A DNA stretch of 64,000 nucleotides. It comes from Romanomermis culicivorax (Eukaryota; Nematoda; Enoplea; Mermithida; Mermithidae). The DNA is taken from positions 1 through 64,000 of the forward strand of contig CAWUHX010000046.1 in NCBI GenBank assembly GCA_963922205.1, written 5' to 3'. Under the pieces are notes generated by a model. The model was not told the DNA's origin. It saw nothing but the letters and a program-made list of their open reading frames with translations, and made no database searches. Both the position numbers and the translations under genes were made by a program. How positions within the stretch are numbered: position 1 is the stretch's first letter; every line of letters begins with the position of its first letter. Positions 21,250 to 33,700 of the stretch are shown piece by piece.

Positions 21250-21530
21250 AATTTTCAACCTCCAAATTTCATACCGACTATTATAGTTCATTTACTTTGA
21301 AATGAAAGATGCAGCAACCGAAGAAGTAGGTTCATACGCAATTTTCACAGAGGAAAACTTTATACTGTAGAAAAACACTCAATTTCTCACCATTATTACA
21401 AATGAAGCACACTGCTTATCCACTTTTGATTTGCATAGAACTGTATTTGACACATAAGTGTTGCTCGAGAAATTTTGACTATTTAACGAGACTATGAAAA
21501 GAAACTTTCATTAGTTCTATTTGCCGCTAA
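21250..21530 (+). repeat. Dispersed repeat, copy 1
   Basis: Matches 38085-38350 in the same orientation. Shared landmarks in order are TATAGTT(C/T)ATTTACTTTGAAATGA, ACGCAATTTTCAC, TACTGTAGAA, CTTTTGATTT and GAGAAATTTTGAC. Boundaries are approximate and the element type is unknown. Confidence 0.55.
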
Positions 21531-22312
21531 TTGACGAGAAGTTTTTCTCATTCATTAAAGTAATTAGCTTTTGCCAGTTTTCCGTGTTGAACTTACTTTC
21601 GTGGCGTTGCTCCATCGATCATTTTAAAACAAATGGAGTATAGAAACAAATGTGCTCGAAAAGACTTCTGAAGGTTTATGATGCGTATGAAACCTTGAGG
21701 AGGTAGAAAAAAAGACACACTTCTGGATTTTTAAAGTCGCTTGATAAAAGTCGGCCGCAGGTTAAGCGAAATTCTCTAAAAATTCTAGGGAAAAATGATT
21801 CACAAGATATTTGAAATATTACGAAAATATTAACAATGCATTAGATATTGTTATATTGTGATTCTTACAGACACTTTTAAGGATATATTACGAAGACTAA
21901 AAGTTACAAAAATTCTCTTGCAAATCCGTGTCGCTTTTGGTTAATTAAGCAAGTATTCTGACTAAATGAAGGCTACAATCAAGTTAGTACAGTAAAAAAC
22001 ATGATTCTTGTAAAGCACTCAAAATTCGCATAGCATTTTCATCATATCGGTCTTGGTTCAATTTTTAACGAATCGTCCCGAATTCGAGAAAATAATCTTG
22101 GACTGTTTCCATTAGAATCTGTAAGATTCCGTAATTTTCTTTATGTCAAATCATCAGTTTTGCTTACTATTCAGTCAAGATCGAAAACTCATAGTCAAGA
22201 AACGAAAGATTTACTGTATATTTCTCTCAACTTTGGTTAGACTTCAGAAGATTTTGGAACTGGAACTTTAGAAGATTTTGGAATTTTCGGAACCATTTGA
22301 AATTATTACCAA

Positions 22313-22367
22313 ATATATATTATATATATATATATATATATACATATATATATGTATATATATATAT
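22313..22367. repeat. (TA)n microsatellite
   Basis: About 55 bases of alternating T and A with three TACATA/TATGTA interruptions. Confidence 0.95.
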
Positions 22368-24718
22368 TTTTGAGCCGAAAATTCTACAGTGAAAGCTTCA
22401 TGGAAATTATTGTCAAGTCAGTAAATATTTTTGTTATTTTTCATTTTTCATTACATGAAAACAAATCGTACGAAAAAGTTTTCTTTTCCAACGAAATAAA
22501 ATAATCGTTCGATTAGCTTTGACAAATTTGTACCTGCTTCCAACTAGTACTGGGCCATTTCGATTAGCACACCAGGTTAATCAAACATCATTCGGCCAAT
22601 TATCATGTTAAGGATCATTGATACCCAAACATTTTTTTTGGTTCCAAAATTGATTACTCCATATTTTTTGATAATAATATATAGTCGTCGTTACGTCATT
22701 TGAACAAAATTTTTAGAAACCAGTATTTATATTCCAAATAAACCGCTAAGCATCAGCCCTTTAACCTGAAACATGTTTAATGCCCAAAATTTCTCTTTTT
22801 TTGTATATTCAAACAATATCCTGCTGTTACCTTGGATTACCGCATCAGCCCTTCGGTTCGAAAGGATGCATTTTTTCGGGTGCAGCTTTTTCGTACAGTA
22901 TGATTGTTTGTTGCGAATTTTATGCATGCAAAACGTGTCTGTTTTTGACCCCGATTTGTCAACCCTTACTGCTTTCGCATTATGCAATAGTTATTTTATA
23001 AATGACTACAAATTTATGGCCATAATATATGAGACGCGGAGTTTATTTTTATTTTATTTTCTTTTTGTTGTGAAAATGAACGCTTTTCCGCTCAAAGTCA
23101 CAAAAATGTAGAGCTGTAAACAGTGTCATTTGATAATTTTGTTGAAAAGGTATTTGATGCTATATTTCAAGGAATTAACTGGTTACTGATAATTGTGCAA
23201 TTTTTATACTCTACAGCGTCCATGTGTGACATTCCCCAAATTCAAAATTATTGACCTGAAACTTGCGAATGATTGCTAACTGTAGATTGTTAGCATACTG
23301 TAATTAGCAATGAAGATTCGTGACTTGTCCCGTGTTTCCCAGCCTCATTATCAGGTTTTATACTCTTGCTTGCATTAAAGAAAGTGTGTGATTGCATCTT
23401 CATGCTATGACTTCCACATCTATGTGATCAGAAATGTCGTTAACTTACTTCCGAGAATGAAAATTTACTGAAGTACATTTTTCAAACAAATGAAACTCTA
23501 TTACACAAGACAAAAATGTAAGATTCTACTTCCTACATGCCCCACATATTTTGAAAGCAGTCCATAATTTTTGATCAATTAATGAGCTGCTACGAATACT
23601 GTTGCATGCGACATACTAATTTGTTGTACTTTTTTCAGCTTATGAAAGGTCCTCCAGACTTTTGCTTTTTCAATGGAGAGTACTTGATTAGAAAACTCAT
23701 CTGTCAAATTTCAGATTATGTCCTCAGGAAGTGTTTCAGGTCCCTGCTGATCCCCAGGAAAATACTGGCTGACCCCCCAAGGGAATTTTTTTGAAGGATC
23801 TTTATATCACGTAAAATTTATTTCCCAGATAAACGTTGTGAACAAATAGATTAAGCAATAAATAAATATGATTTTGAAGTAGTACAGGTGCTCTTTGAAG
23901 ACTTAATCATAAAATGGCTTGTAAATTTCATGTAAAAATATTGAAAATAATTAGCAAAAAAAGTTCATTTTTTTGTTGGAGCTGAAAGACCACCACGAAA
24001 ACTAAGTTTTAAAACATTCTGATCGATTTTGAATGAGTTCTGAGCATTTTAAAAAAATATGGGACTGACCCCTTAAAATTTCTATGGTGCGCATGCATTG
24101 ATGTTACTGAATATTGTCATGTGTCGACTTCCCACTGGAATCACTGGAACAAGTCATAGTAAAATCAGACCTGTGAATTCCACATTGATTTTTTGAATTT
24201 TTCATGCTATTAATTGCCTAATTCAACTGCAGAATTTATTTCGGATTGTGCACGATTTCAGTTTCATTTGTTTTACCTATTTATGGTCTAATAGTGATTG
24301 GCCGTTGTTCCTGAAAGTTTAATAGTCAGATGAGATTTCAGTTCATCAATAGAATTGAAGATGGCAGTCGTTTTTCGCTACAGTAATGTCCATCATTTCT
24401 GGATTTAGCTTCAAGACAGAACATGCACATTTTGTTTATGGAGTTTACTCTAATACACATATCAAAATACTGTTTGCATGAAAAACTGCACTCTTTTTTA
24501 ATGAATCTAGACTCAAAAATCAACTTTCCGTAAAATTTCCACACTCGACAAACCTCCTCAAATGGGCCAAGGTAGATTTTTATTGTCGTCTTGTCAAATA
24601 TGCATAACTAATTACAGGAAATTCTTAATATATTATTATTATTATCCCAAGAGTTTTTATACTCGTACAGTTTGCAAGGATAAAGGCGTCAACAATCAGA
24701 GTCTCAGAGAATCGGATA

Positions 24719-24797
24719 ATGGTTCGTTGTTGGGAGACCATGGTGCTCGTTTCTTTTATTTTCGCAGTCATTTTGATCAGGGTCAACGACGGTGCAG
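24719..24797 (+). CDS. Exon 1: start codon and signal peptide
   Basis: ATG at 24719. The leader is [20 protein letters not shown] followed by RVNDG, a typical secretory signal: a hydrophobic core with a small-residue cleavage region. The exon ends after one base of a codon at GCAG|GTAAAT (phase 1), so it can join any of the phase-1 exons downstream. Upstream AG sites near 24617 and 24670 are possible trans-splice acceptors. Confidence 0.75.
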
Positions 24798-27700
24798 GTA
24801 AATTTCTTTTTTTTCTTCTCTAGACACCCTGTTTGCATTTTTCGAAAATTTGCATTTTTAATCGGGCGTCGTTTTTTCGACAAGTTTAGGGATTTTTTGA
24901 GAATGATGAGCTGTTCTTGATGACGAGGAAAACGATTCGTTATGTAAAAGCCGCCATTTTTCGGCCTGTTTTTCGAGAATGTTTTCTGTAGAGAAAAACA
25001 GGAGCAGGGCGGCGTCGAATTTTCTCGCCATTAAAAGACCGGTTTTTTAGGAAAGAATCCGGCTCTACAACAAACCTATTAATTACAGGAGAGAGATAGT
25101 TCATCAAAAGAATCTAAAGTTTGGTGTATATTCTTAAGAATTGTCTTCATCTAAAAGTGACATTTTTTCACGCACCGAAATCAAACCAGCTTTTCCCAAT
25201 TTTTCCACATTATTAACAAAACATGAAAAATATCCGATTGTTACGGTTGAGAGTTCATTGTTGTTGCTTTTCTTTCTTTTTTGGTCAAGAAAACAAAATC
25301 ATTATCTTTTGTTAGAGCAATGAATCGCCGAATAAAATTATGGGTAAAAGTCGTGGGTGGTAAAGATTGATGAGGAATTAAAAAAAAGAATATAATGAGA
25401 GAGAAGGAACAAAACCTCGACTTTAATGTTCTACTAATCATCAATTTTCATCGATTTTTAAATTCAAATCTGCTCAGTGGCATAAAAAACATATTTTATT
25501 TTGAACCATTGAAAAAAAATCTTAAAAAATTATAAAAATTTTTGATGCTAAACCTTAGTCTTTGAAAAAAATTGATTTTTTACAAAAACTCACACGTCAG
25601 AAAGAGTTCAAACGTATGAAAGCCTGCTTGTGAAATCCAGCCCAAAATTTCCTTTTGTAAAAAGATAATTTTTCAACTGATGAAAATCAGTTCGGTTTAA
25701 TCCAAAATGTGATTCCTGAGGGGCTTAGGCTTAGGCTTAATCTTAGGCTTAGAGGTGAGCTGCCCAAAACTTTCAATGCAATTACTAGGAGAAACCCGCG
25801 GTTCCAGTTTCAAGTGCTACGTCAAATCAGCAATGAGAATATGTTAAAAATCCACAAAATCGTCCTGGAAATTAATTCCTGTGCGTAACGTCAGTTTAGT
25901 CTGACATTACTCATCTTGGTGATTTTTTACAAGAGACATTGCTCGCTGTGAAAAGCAGAAGTTTAGCTGGCAATATGAATTTTGAAATAAGAATTAACTA
26001 CCTGCATAACAAAATTCTTATTTCGTGGGCTCCAATCAAATTTTGTGAATAGAAGTTTTGATCATATCACACGAATTTTTGCTACAGTAACGCAAAGTTT
26101 CGATTTTTACGCTTTATCTTACCTGCTGATCGATACACACATTTTTTCTCTTTAGTATGCCCGTCCACGTTATACTTTTATCTGGTGCCGACGACCGACG
26201 ATCGTGAAGCCTTTTCGCGTTCTAGGGTCGACAATTTCGACCAATGTATCCGACGATGTTACGCCAGCGATTTTTGCTTTTCGGTGATTTTTTGGCCGTC
26301 GACGACGCCCGGTCCAGTTAACGGGAACGGAACGGCCAGTCGGTTAACGGCCGCAGAATGCCGCCTATCTTATACGTCGGCGTTCAATTGTACGCATAAA
26401 ACGTTGACGAATAAATATTCGTCGCCCGATAGACCGGCCATAGCCGAATGTATCAAGTGCCCGAGTCTCGGGGAGTACGGTGCGTGGATTTTTTAGATGA
26501 TGTAACCAAACATGGTTGCTGGGGTCTCCTAAGATTATGTTGCTCATTTTCGAAAATATTATCCAAAAACGTGTATCTCTATTTTTCACGAAGTTATGAG
26601 CGATCAAAGTTTGAGCAAAATTTTTTTTAACTCCCAGATTTTTGCCATGTATAGCCCCAGTGATCAGAATCTGAACTTTGAAACGTATATACCCTGCTTG
26701 CATTCTAGTCCTAGATGATACAGTAACCATGAAATATCTAACAGGTTTTGTAGCCAAAATTCTATCCACTAAGTTTTTAATTGATAGACTGGAAATGCAG
26801 GCTTCACATACAGTAAACCATTGCTTTTTTTGTGATTGTTTCTTTCTCAGATTTCGGGAAAATGGCCTTGAATTATTGAGAATGAAGTTTTGCTCTAGAT
26901 AATCAAATTTTAAAAGACTGCTGGAAAAACAAGAAATTTGAATTTGAATCAGAATTAGAATATCTGGAATCATCTGATGTCGATTTTTTATCTAGAATCG
27001 AAACTCACATTGTCAAGCATTGATGGAATCATCACCCAATTTTCAAGTCAATGCACTTGAAATAAATCGAATTAGATCAACACTTTAGCCGAATGTATTG
27101 CATTTTATCAAAGATTCAACCTCAATCTTGTGACTTTGAAACGAATGTCAGATATCAATCAAACGTCAGATGATCAGATCAAGGGCCTTCAGACTAATTT
27201 TGATCATTTAAAACTAAAAACTTCGGACTCGAAGTCATAATGTTTCAGATACTTTTTTCAGCAAAGTTAAAGTCATGGGTTTTTTATTTTGCAGTGTCTA
27301 GACAATCATTGAAAGCTGCTGGAGATATAAAGCAAAAGGACCATACGACAATGTCCGAAACCAAAGGTTAGTGGAAACTTGTATAGTAAAATCCGTTTTT
27401 GAAAAAATATTAGCGTCTGAGTGACAACTTTTATTTGAGGAAATTTAGTATCATTTAGAGTCTAAAATTTTAGGAATTTACTTCAAAATTCAGTCACGTG
27501 ACTAATGTTTCAAAAAATCTACTATTTGTTCTTTCTTATTATCCAATTTCACTTTTTTCCCCAACCAATAAAGGTGACTAGACTTTAGCCTTGATTACCA
27601 AAACTTATAACAAAGCTCAAAAAGCAAGGTCGATTCGACGATTATTGCACTACACGAATATTATACCGTTTTTTTATTGCGCAAATTTCCGGACATGTTT

Positions 27701-30700
27701 CTACATAGACGTTTCTCTTTTTCTGAGTAATTTTTCGCACAATGAGTTATAACTATTAAATTACATGTAGGATATAAATTGAAAAGTAGGGTCAAGATTA
27801 TTGAATAGGGTAGTTTTTTTTATTCATACAATAATATTCATAGAAAGTGCAATGAAATGCATGATTAGTAAACGTTGATCATATATTCAACTTTGATTAA
27901 TAGAAAAATGCTCATGCTCTGAGTAGTATCAGTTAGAATTCATGCATTTCCATGTTTATCTTGTGCATCCAAAGTTCATGCATCCATGTTCAAGATTTGA
28001 AAGTTGATTTTCCTTTTGTATCTACTTCCAAATTGAACAAGTGTCTTTTTAGCTTTGATATCCAGAGCTAAATCAATCATATCCTGATAATCACTGTTAA
28101 GATTCACAAACATATTATCTGACCGCGTATATCAATTGATTATTGCTTAACTTATCGGAAAAAATAGAGCTTTGCACTACGTTGAACTACTAACAGCTTG
28201 ATGATTGAAAAGTTTTGCATTTCTCTAAAAAAGCAGTCGGTCTAGCCCCTTTCCTATTAGTTCATTGATTCCTTCTATCATAAGATTGAAGAAACCATTG
28301 AAATATTGATAAACAAAATATTTCCGATAGAGTTCCAAACCCTGAACTTGGATGAAAAAAACTTAAATTCCTCAACCGTTGAACCGTACAGAGAACTCTA
28401 ATAATGTGCAAATCAATATCTAGAAAAAAATAACAAAAACGTTGATTATAGTAGTGGTGCATTTCTTAAGAAATTGTGTTTCTTAATTTTCGTTTTTTAG
28501 TAGTTCACTAATTGATTAGTTTAGCTTTCCCGGCGTTCTTGTTGCTAACACTTAATTGATTCTCAATGATCAGATAGAATGTCAGGGTTTTCGAAAGTTT
28601 AATTGAACCACAGAAACTGTTGAACACTCGAAATGGTATAGAAAATATGTATTATGAAAAGTGGAGGGTTGATTAGACGCACGTGATCCATGAACATTCG
28701 AAATCAAAGCTGCTTTTAAATTGTTAAAATACAAGAACTGGAGTTGCTGAACCAATGAAAAAAGAATAATTGAGCTGTATGTGAACTATAGCCTAATTGT
28801 TTGGTTTTCCTCTCTAGCCCAATTTATATTGGAATGATCTGTGGCTGAAACATGATTGCTGTTTTTTCAACAAGCATCCAGATCTTCACATCCTTGAAGG
28901 TTTCTTGTTGAACTACAGTAAAAACCTTTTTGATGGAGCTCAATATCCTGCTGAACTACCTAGAAATGGCTAATGAGATCGCGTGATTAAAAAATAACAA
29001 TCAGTCAGAGAGATTCATATTTCAGATCAAAAAATTTTGAATATGCACATTCTAAAAATGTGTATTCTTTCTTCAAAAACCATTGAACTTCAGGACAATG
29101 TTTGCTTTTCTTTACCTCCCACGAAGCCTCAAAGTACTGTAATTTCAAACATGTCTTTTATAGTTGCTCTTTTTCTGTGAAAGTCATTCCAAACGGTGCA
29201 TGTACACACTATGTTTTTTGACGCATAACAATGGACCTTGGCCGCTCAAAATTTTGATGATGCAGTTTCACGTATTATAAGATGCGTGGTGAGAAAGGCT
29301 AGTTTTCACACTGGAAAAATATAAACTGTTCAAAGCCGTATAACTGAAAAAAATGCCCGGGTTTCCCAAGAAATTTGAGTTTTTTTTCACAACTGAGTCC
29401 TTGAAATTCAAGGTACTTTTTCCGTAATTTGCATACAAAATAATAAGGATCTTATTCACCGATTTGGTCATTGTTATTCAACTTGATAATTAGTTTCGTG
29501 TGTTTCCGTACAGTCACTTATTGTATGTTATTTTTAAATATTTCCAACAGTATTCACTGTTCATTGATTTTTTCGTCGCAATGAACATCATGTGGACAAT
29601 GATTTTCTGCGTCATATTTATTTTAGGTAAACGTGGTTTATGATTTGATTTTTACAGCACATGAGGAATAACAGAGTCTACTGCTTCATGTAAACACAAT
29701 TTTCCTGTACTATTGTGAAAATAATTTCTCATTTACTGTAGAGAAATTTATAAGTCAGCTTTTCCTTAGGAAGACAAGGTGTTCTAAAGTAAGTGTAGCT
29801 ATTTGATTGCAACATTTTCTCTCTGGATATGTTTCTTTTTAATATGTTTTCAGATTTTTTGTTTGGCCTCAAATTAGAATCTTACTGTATTTTTATGATC
29901 TCATACGACAAAAAAAAAGAATTCTATCCTGCATAGTTCACTCTGACAATATTCATTTTTTCTCTTTTTGTTTCAGCTCATTTTACGACAGCCCAACAGA
30001 CTACCGTAACCGAACTTTACCCAACCTCATCGACTGAAAAACGAACTCCAAATTTTTCTACTGTTAAACAAACGAAATCCATTGATAGTAAATGAAATCA
30101 GTGTTTTATTCAAAACTTCGAGCATAGAATGCCGTCAACTGACTATATCTAGAGCTTTTGATCAATAACTTGCTCATACAACTTCAACTTTGATCTATGT
30201 CTTTTCTTTATCTGAAATTTTCGTGTAGGAGCATCAAGTTCGTCGATTTCCAGTCTCATTCAAGGAGAAGTTATTAGTGATAAGACGGGCGTAGGTGCTA
30301 CCGGAAGATCAATCGACAGAAAATCATGGAGTAAGTTTGGATCAAGATTCTATCGAATGGTATAACGTATTCCTAAGATTTTCCATCGCCTTTATGACAC
30401 TTGATTCTTACTTGAGTCTACGAAGAATTACGTCTAATACTGACTCTTTTCTGTGCCATACTAAACAGACTTTCAGCATGAAATTATGCAGTGTTTCAGT
30501 AGCACTTGAGACAGCGAAAGTGGGATAGGAGGCATCCCATCTTTTTTCCATGCTACCATGAAACTGAGTCTGCAAAGAACTACTACTATTAATGACTGTT
30601 TTCCTGTCCCACTCCATAGTCATGAACAGAGCGGATTTGGAGCATGAAATTTTGCAGTATTTTATCAGCACTTAGAGATAGTGAAATTGAGACATAAGTT

Positions 30701-33700
30701 TGAAATCCACACCATTTCTCATGTCGTGATACCTGCATTGATGAATAGGTTTTCACATATTATGTAACTGAGCAGATCTAGAAAATGGATTTTTGCACTG
30801 TCTGAGCTGCACTGCTGGAGATAGGAGTTAGACACGAAGGAAAGTCTGAAATTCACATCCTTTTTCCAAGCAACCATGACACGTAATACTTATCTGAGTC
30901 TCCATGGAACCACTGCTAATCATTTCCGGTTTTTTCTGATATGCCCTTTCATAGTCAATTGTAGAAGAAGCTGGGATTGGGGAATATGGATTTTCACCAT
31001 GACTGTTATTTAGCAGATTTTGAGCCAAATGAAATATTGCAGTATCCGGGCAGCACCAGGGACAATAAAGTCGAGACGTGAAAAAGTCCGAAAAACACAT
31101 TTTTTCTATGCTAGCATTTAACTAAGCGCTTATATTTTAGTCAGAAAACACCAAATGTTAATGATCCCTTCTTTCATGACCATTCCAAAACAGGCTGTAA
31201 CTGATCAGATTTGGTTCATGAAATTTTAATCTTTGAATCTATAGAATAATAGTGAAACACAAGAAAATAATAAACTTTTAAAAATTGAACCTTTGATCCG
31301 CACGAATTGAAACTGTATAAATTTAAACATCTCAGGAAACATTGAAGACACTCCATCGGTCATTTTCGAAGCCGAAGAACTGACCGAACGCGATTTGAAA
31401 TCGTTGGCCTTGGCATTCGACCATTCGTTGACCACAACGGTCCGAAACGCGACCGAATGCGCTGAACTATGCTTGAAAATTCAATGCCGATACGCCGTTT
31501 TTGATCAAGAATTTTTAACGTCCAGTCATTCGTGGTCGATGTGCCGTTTGGGCAAATTGAACCCCGTACAATGTCAAAATTCTAAAAAATATCACGAATT
31601 TCAACCAAAACCGAATAGGAAATTGTTGATCCGATGCGTGCAACTTCGTAAGTTTGATCGAGTAGTCTGATGAATCAATTTTTCTCTGATCAGTAAGATT
31701 TTGGATCAATAAAATTAATGAATCAAGATCCGAAGATGAAAGGCTAGATTTCACCTGAAAATGAAAAATATAGAATGTTTTGAAATTTCTGATCCTCTTT
31801 TTGATATGTATATTTTTGACATCTCCAATGTTTCGTGCATCAACTAGTTGCAGTTTCGAAGAAAGTTTTGAAAATTCTCATTCAGAACCGGAATCAGATC
31901 CTTATTTATTTTCTTGATCTATTTTTCTGTTTTATTTTCTTCTTTTGTCAAATTTTCTAGGATACTCTTGCAATTATTTTGAAAAATTTATCATCGTCTC
32001 ACGAGATAAATTTCGGATGAAATGCGAAGTTTGAATCTTCGAAGAAGATATGATTTTGCTTACAACTTTAAGACTTTGATGGATCATTGTTCTCATTTCG
32101 ACATGTACGAGTTTTCATAAAAACTAGGTTAAAACTTTTTGCATCATTCAACATGTTTTAATATCGCACAACGATCTATCAAATCTAAAAAAAGAAAAAT
32201 GAAAATCATAAGTTACAGTACGCATTTTCGGGCTGTCTTATTTTGTAGATTTTTCTATAGCGCTAGTTTGCTATAAAATTCTTCAATTTGATTCCAACAA
32301 ATTGAATGCGAATTTCAGATCAAGTCCAACGTGTTAGGTGTCGGGTTCTAGAGAATTAAAATTCATCTACAAATGGGCGAGATTTGCACTTAGATCTACG
32401 AGATGTCTAACAAACAGTATAATTATCCGCATTTAAAATTGTTACTGGACATCTGTCAGTGAGATTCAAAAAAATTGTTACCTGATTTTTATAACCGCAT
32501 CGTGTTCTTACAGACAATGATTGATTTTAGAAGACTAGTATTTTGTCAAAAGGAGTCTGCTGAGTATACAAGAACATAAAAAAATATGACTGACATCGAT
32601 CCACAATCTACCAGGTCAAGAAATTATAACATCAGATCAGAAAGTGCATTGATCCTTACTCAAATTCATTTTGTGATATTGTAAGATATTAGTAGTTCTC
32701 TACTGCATACAGAATGACACTATCTCCTACATAGTCCATATTATCAATTTTCTAACAATATGACGGTGTTAAGTGACTAACTTTTCTTTTTTGGCTTTTC
32801 GATCTTCTTGATCATATTCGAAGCACTTCAGAAACTTAGCAAAAGCCATAAACTGTTTGCTTCTATATTCTTGAGTTGTAGTCCCAACAATTCAGATCTG
32901 ATATTTTCAAACAAATCGTGTTCAAGCTGCCAAAACTTCCCTTGCTGTCATATTTTATAAAATTAGTAGCGGCATACCGAAAAATGTTCCGGTTAAAACG
33001 TATATTATACCTTTCACATACGAAAATTCAGATTTTTAGCAAGATTTGGACTCCTATTTTGTAAATCAAGAAAGAAATCATAGTATTACAGTATACATTC
33101 TCACATATAAACCTGGAATTCTGACCTCATCTTACAATATAGTTTGACAGAATTTAACTTTTTTTTTTACTCTATCCTTTGAAACTTCAATGATTTGGAA
33201 AAACTTGCAAAACCTGTCTAGAAAAATTCCCAAAAATTTGTATCTTTCGTATAGTATCTTAGGATCTATATAGGATCTATAGGAAAAATTCGTATAGGAT
33301 CGATAGAATCATTCCGGAAGATCATGTTCCGGAGACCGAAATTCCTATTTTTTGGTCTCTAAATCAAATATTTTGTGTAAAAACAACTGCAAGCTACAAT
33401 ACTCCAGCATAATTTTTTGGACACAGTTTGAGACTATGAAGCGTAAAATTTCCATATGGCTTTGTTTGTTTGAAAAAATTTTTGAACTACTGCAATGATA
33501 TACTAGTTTATTTTCTTGAATAAGATTTCAGGAAACTCAGATCTGAATTTTTTAAATCTATAGAACCTTTTCAGGATTAATTGCAGACTGCACTACAGTA
33601 TGATCATATTTTCATTACAGCAGACACAGCTCAACTGTCTACAACAAAGGAAAATGAAGACGACAAATCAAGAGGTACAGTATTCTTTTTCTCGGCCAAA

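Larger units (their letters stand above)
20746..24718. other. Long non-coding stretch upstream of the giant gene
   Basis: AT-rich, with no reading frame over 112 codons and none recognisable. It holds a dispersed repeat (about 21250-21530) and a (TA)n tract (22313-22367). The region just before 24719 should contain the promoter. Acceptor-like ATTACAG (near 24617) and CTCGTACAG (24670) could receive a spliced leader or a 5' UTR intron, but no core promoter motif is evident. Confidence 0.5.

Noticed and set aside
26365..26973. 202-codon minus-strand frame over D1
   Set aside because: Shadow of the D1 exon plus intron; the plus-strand domain has matched splice sites and cysteine pattern.
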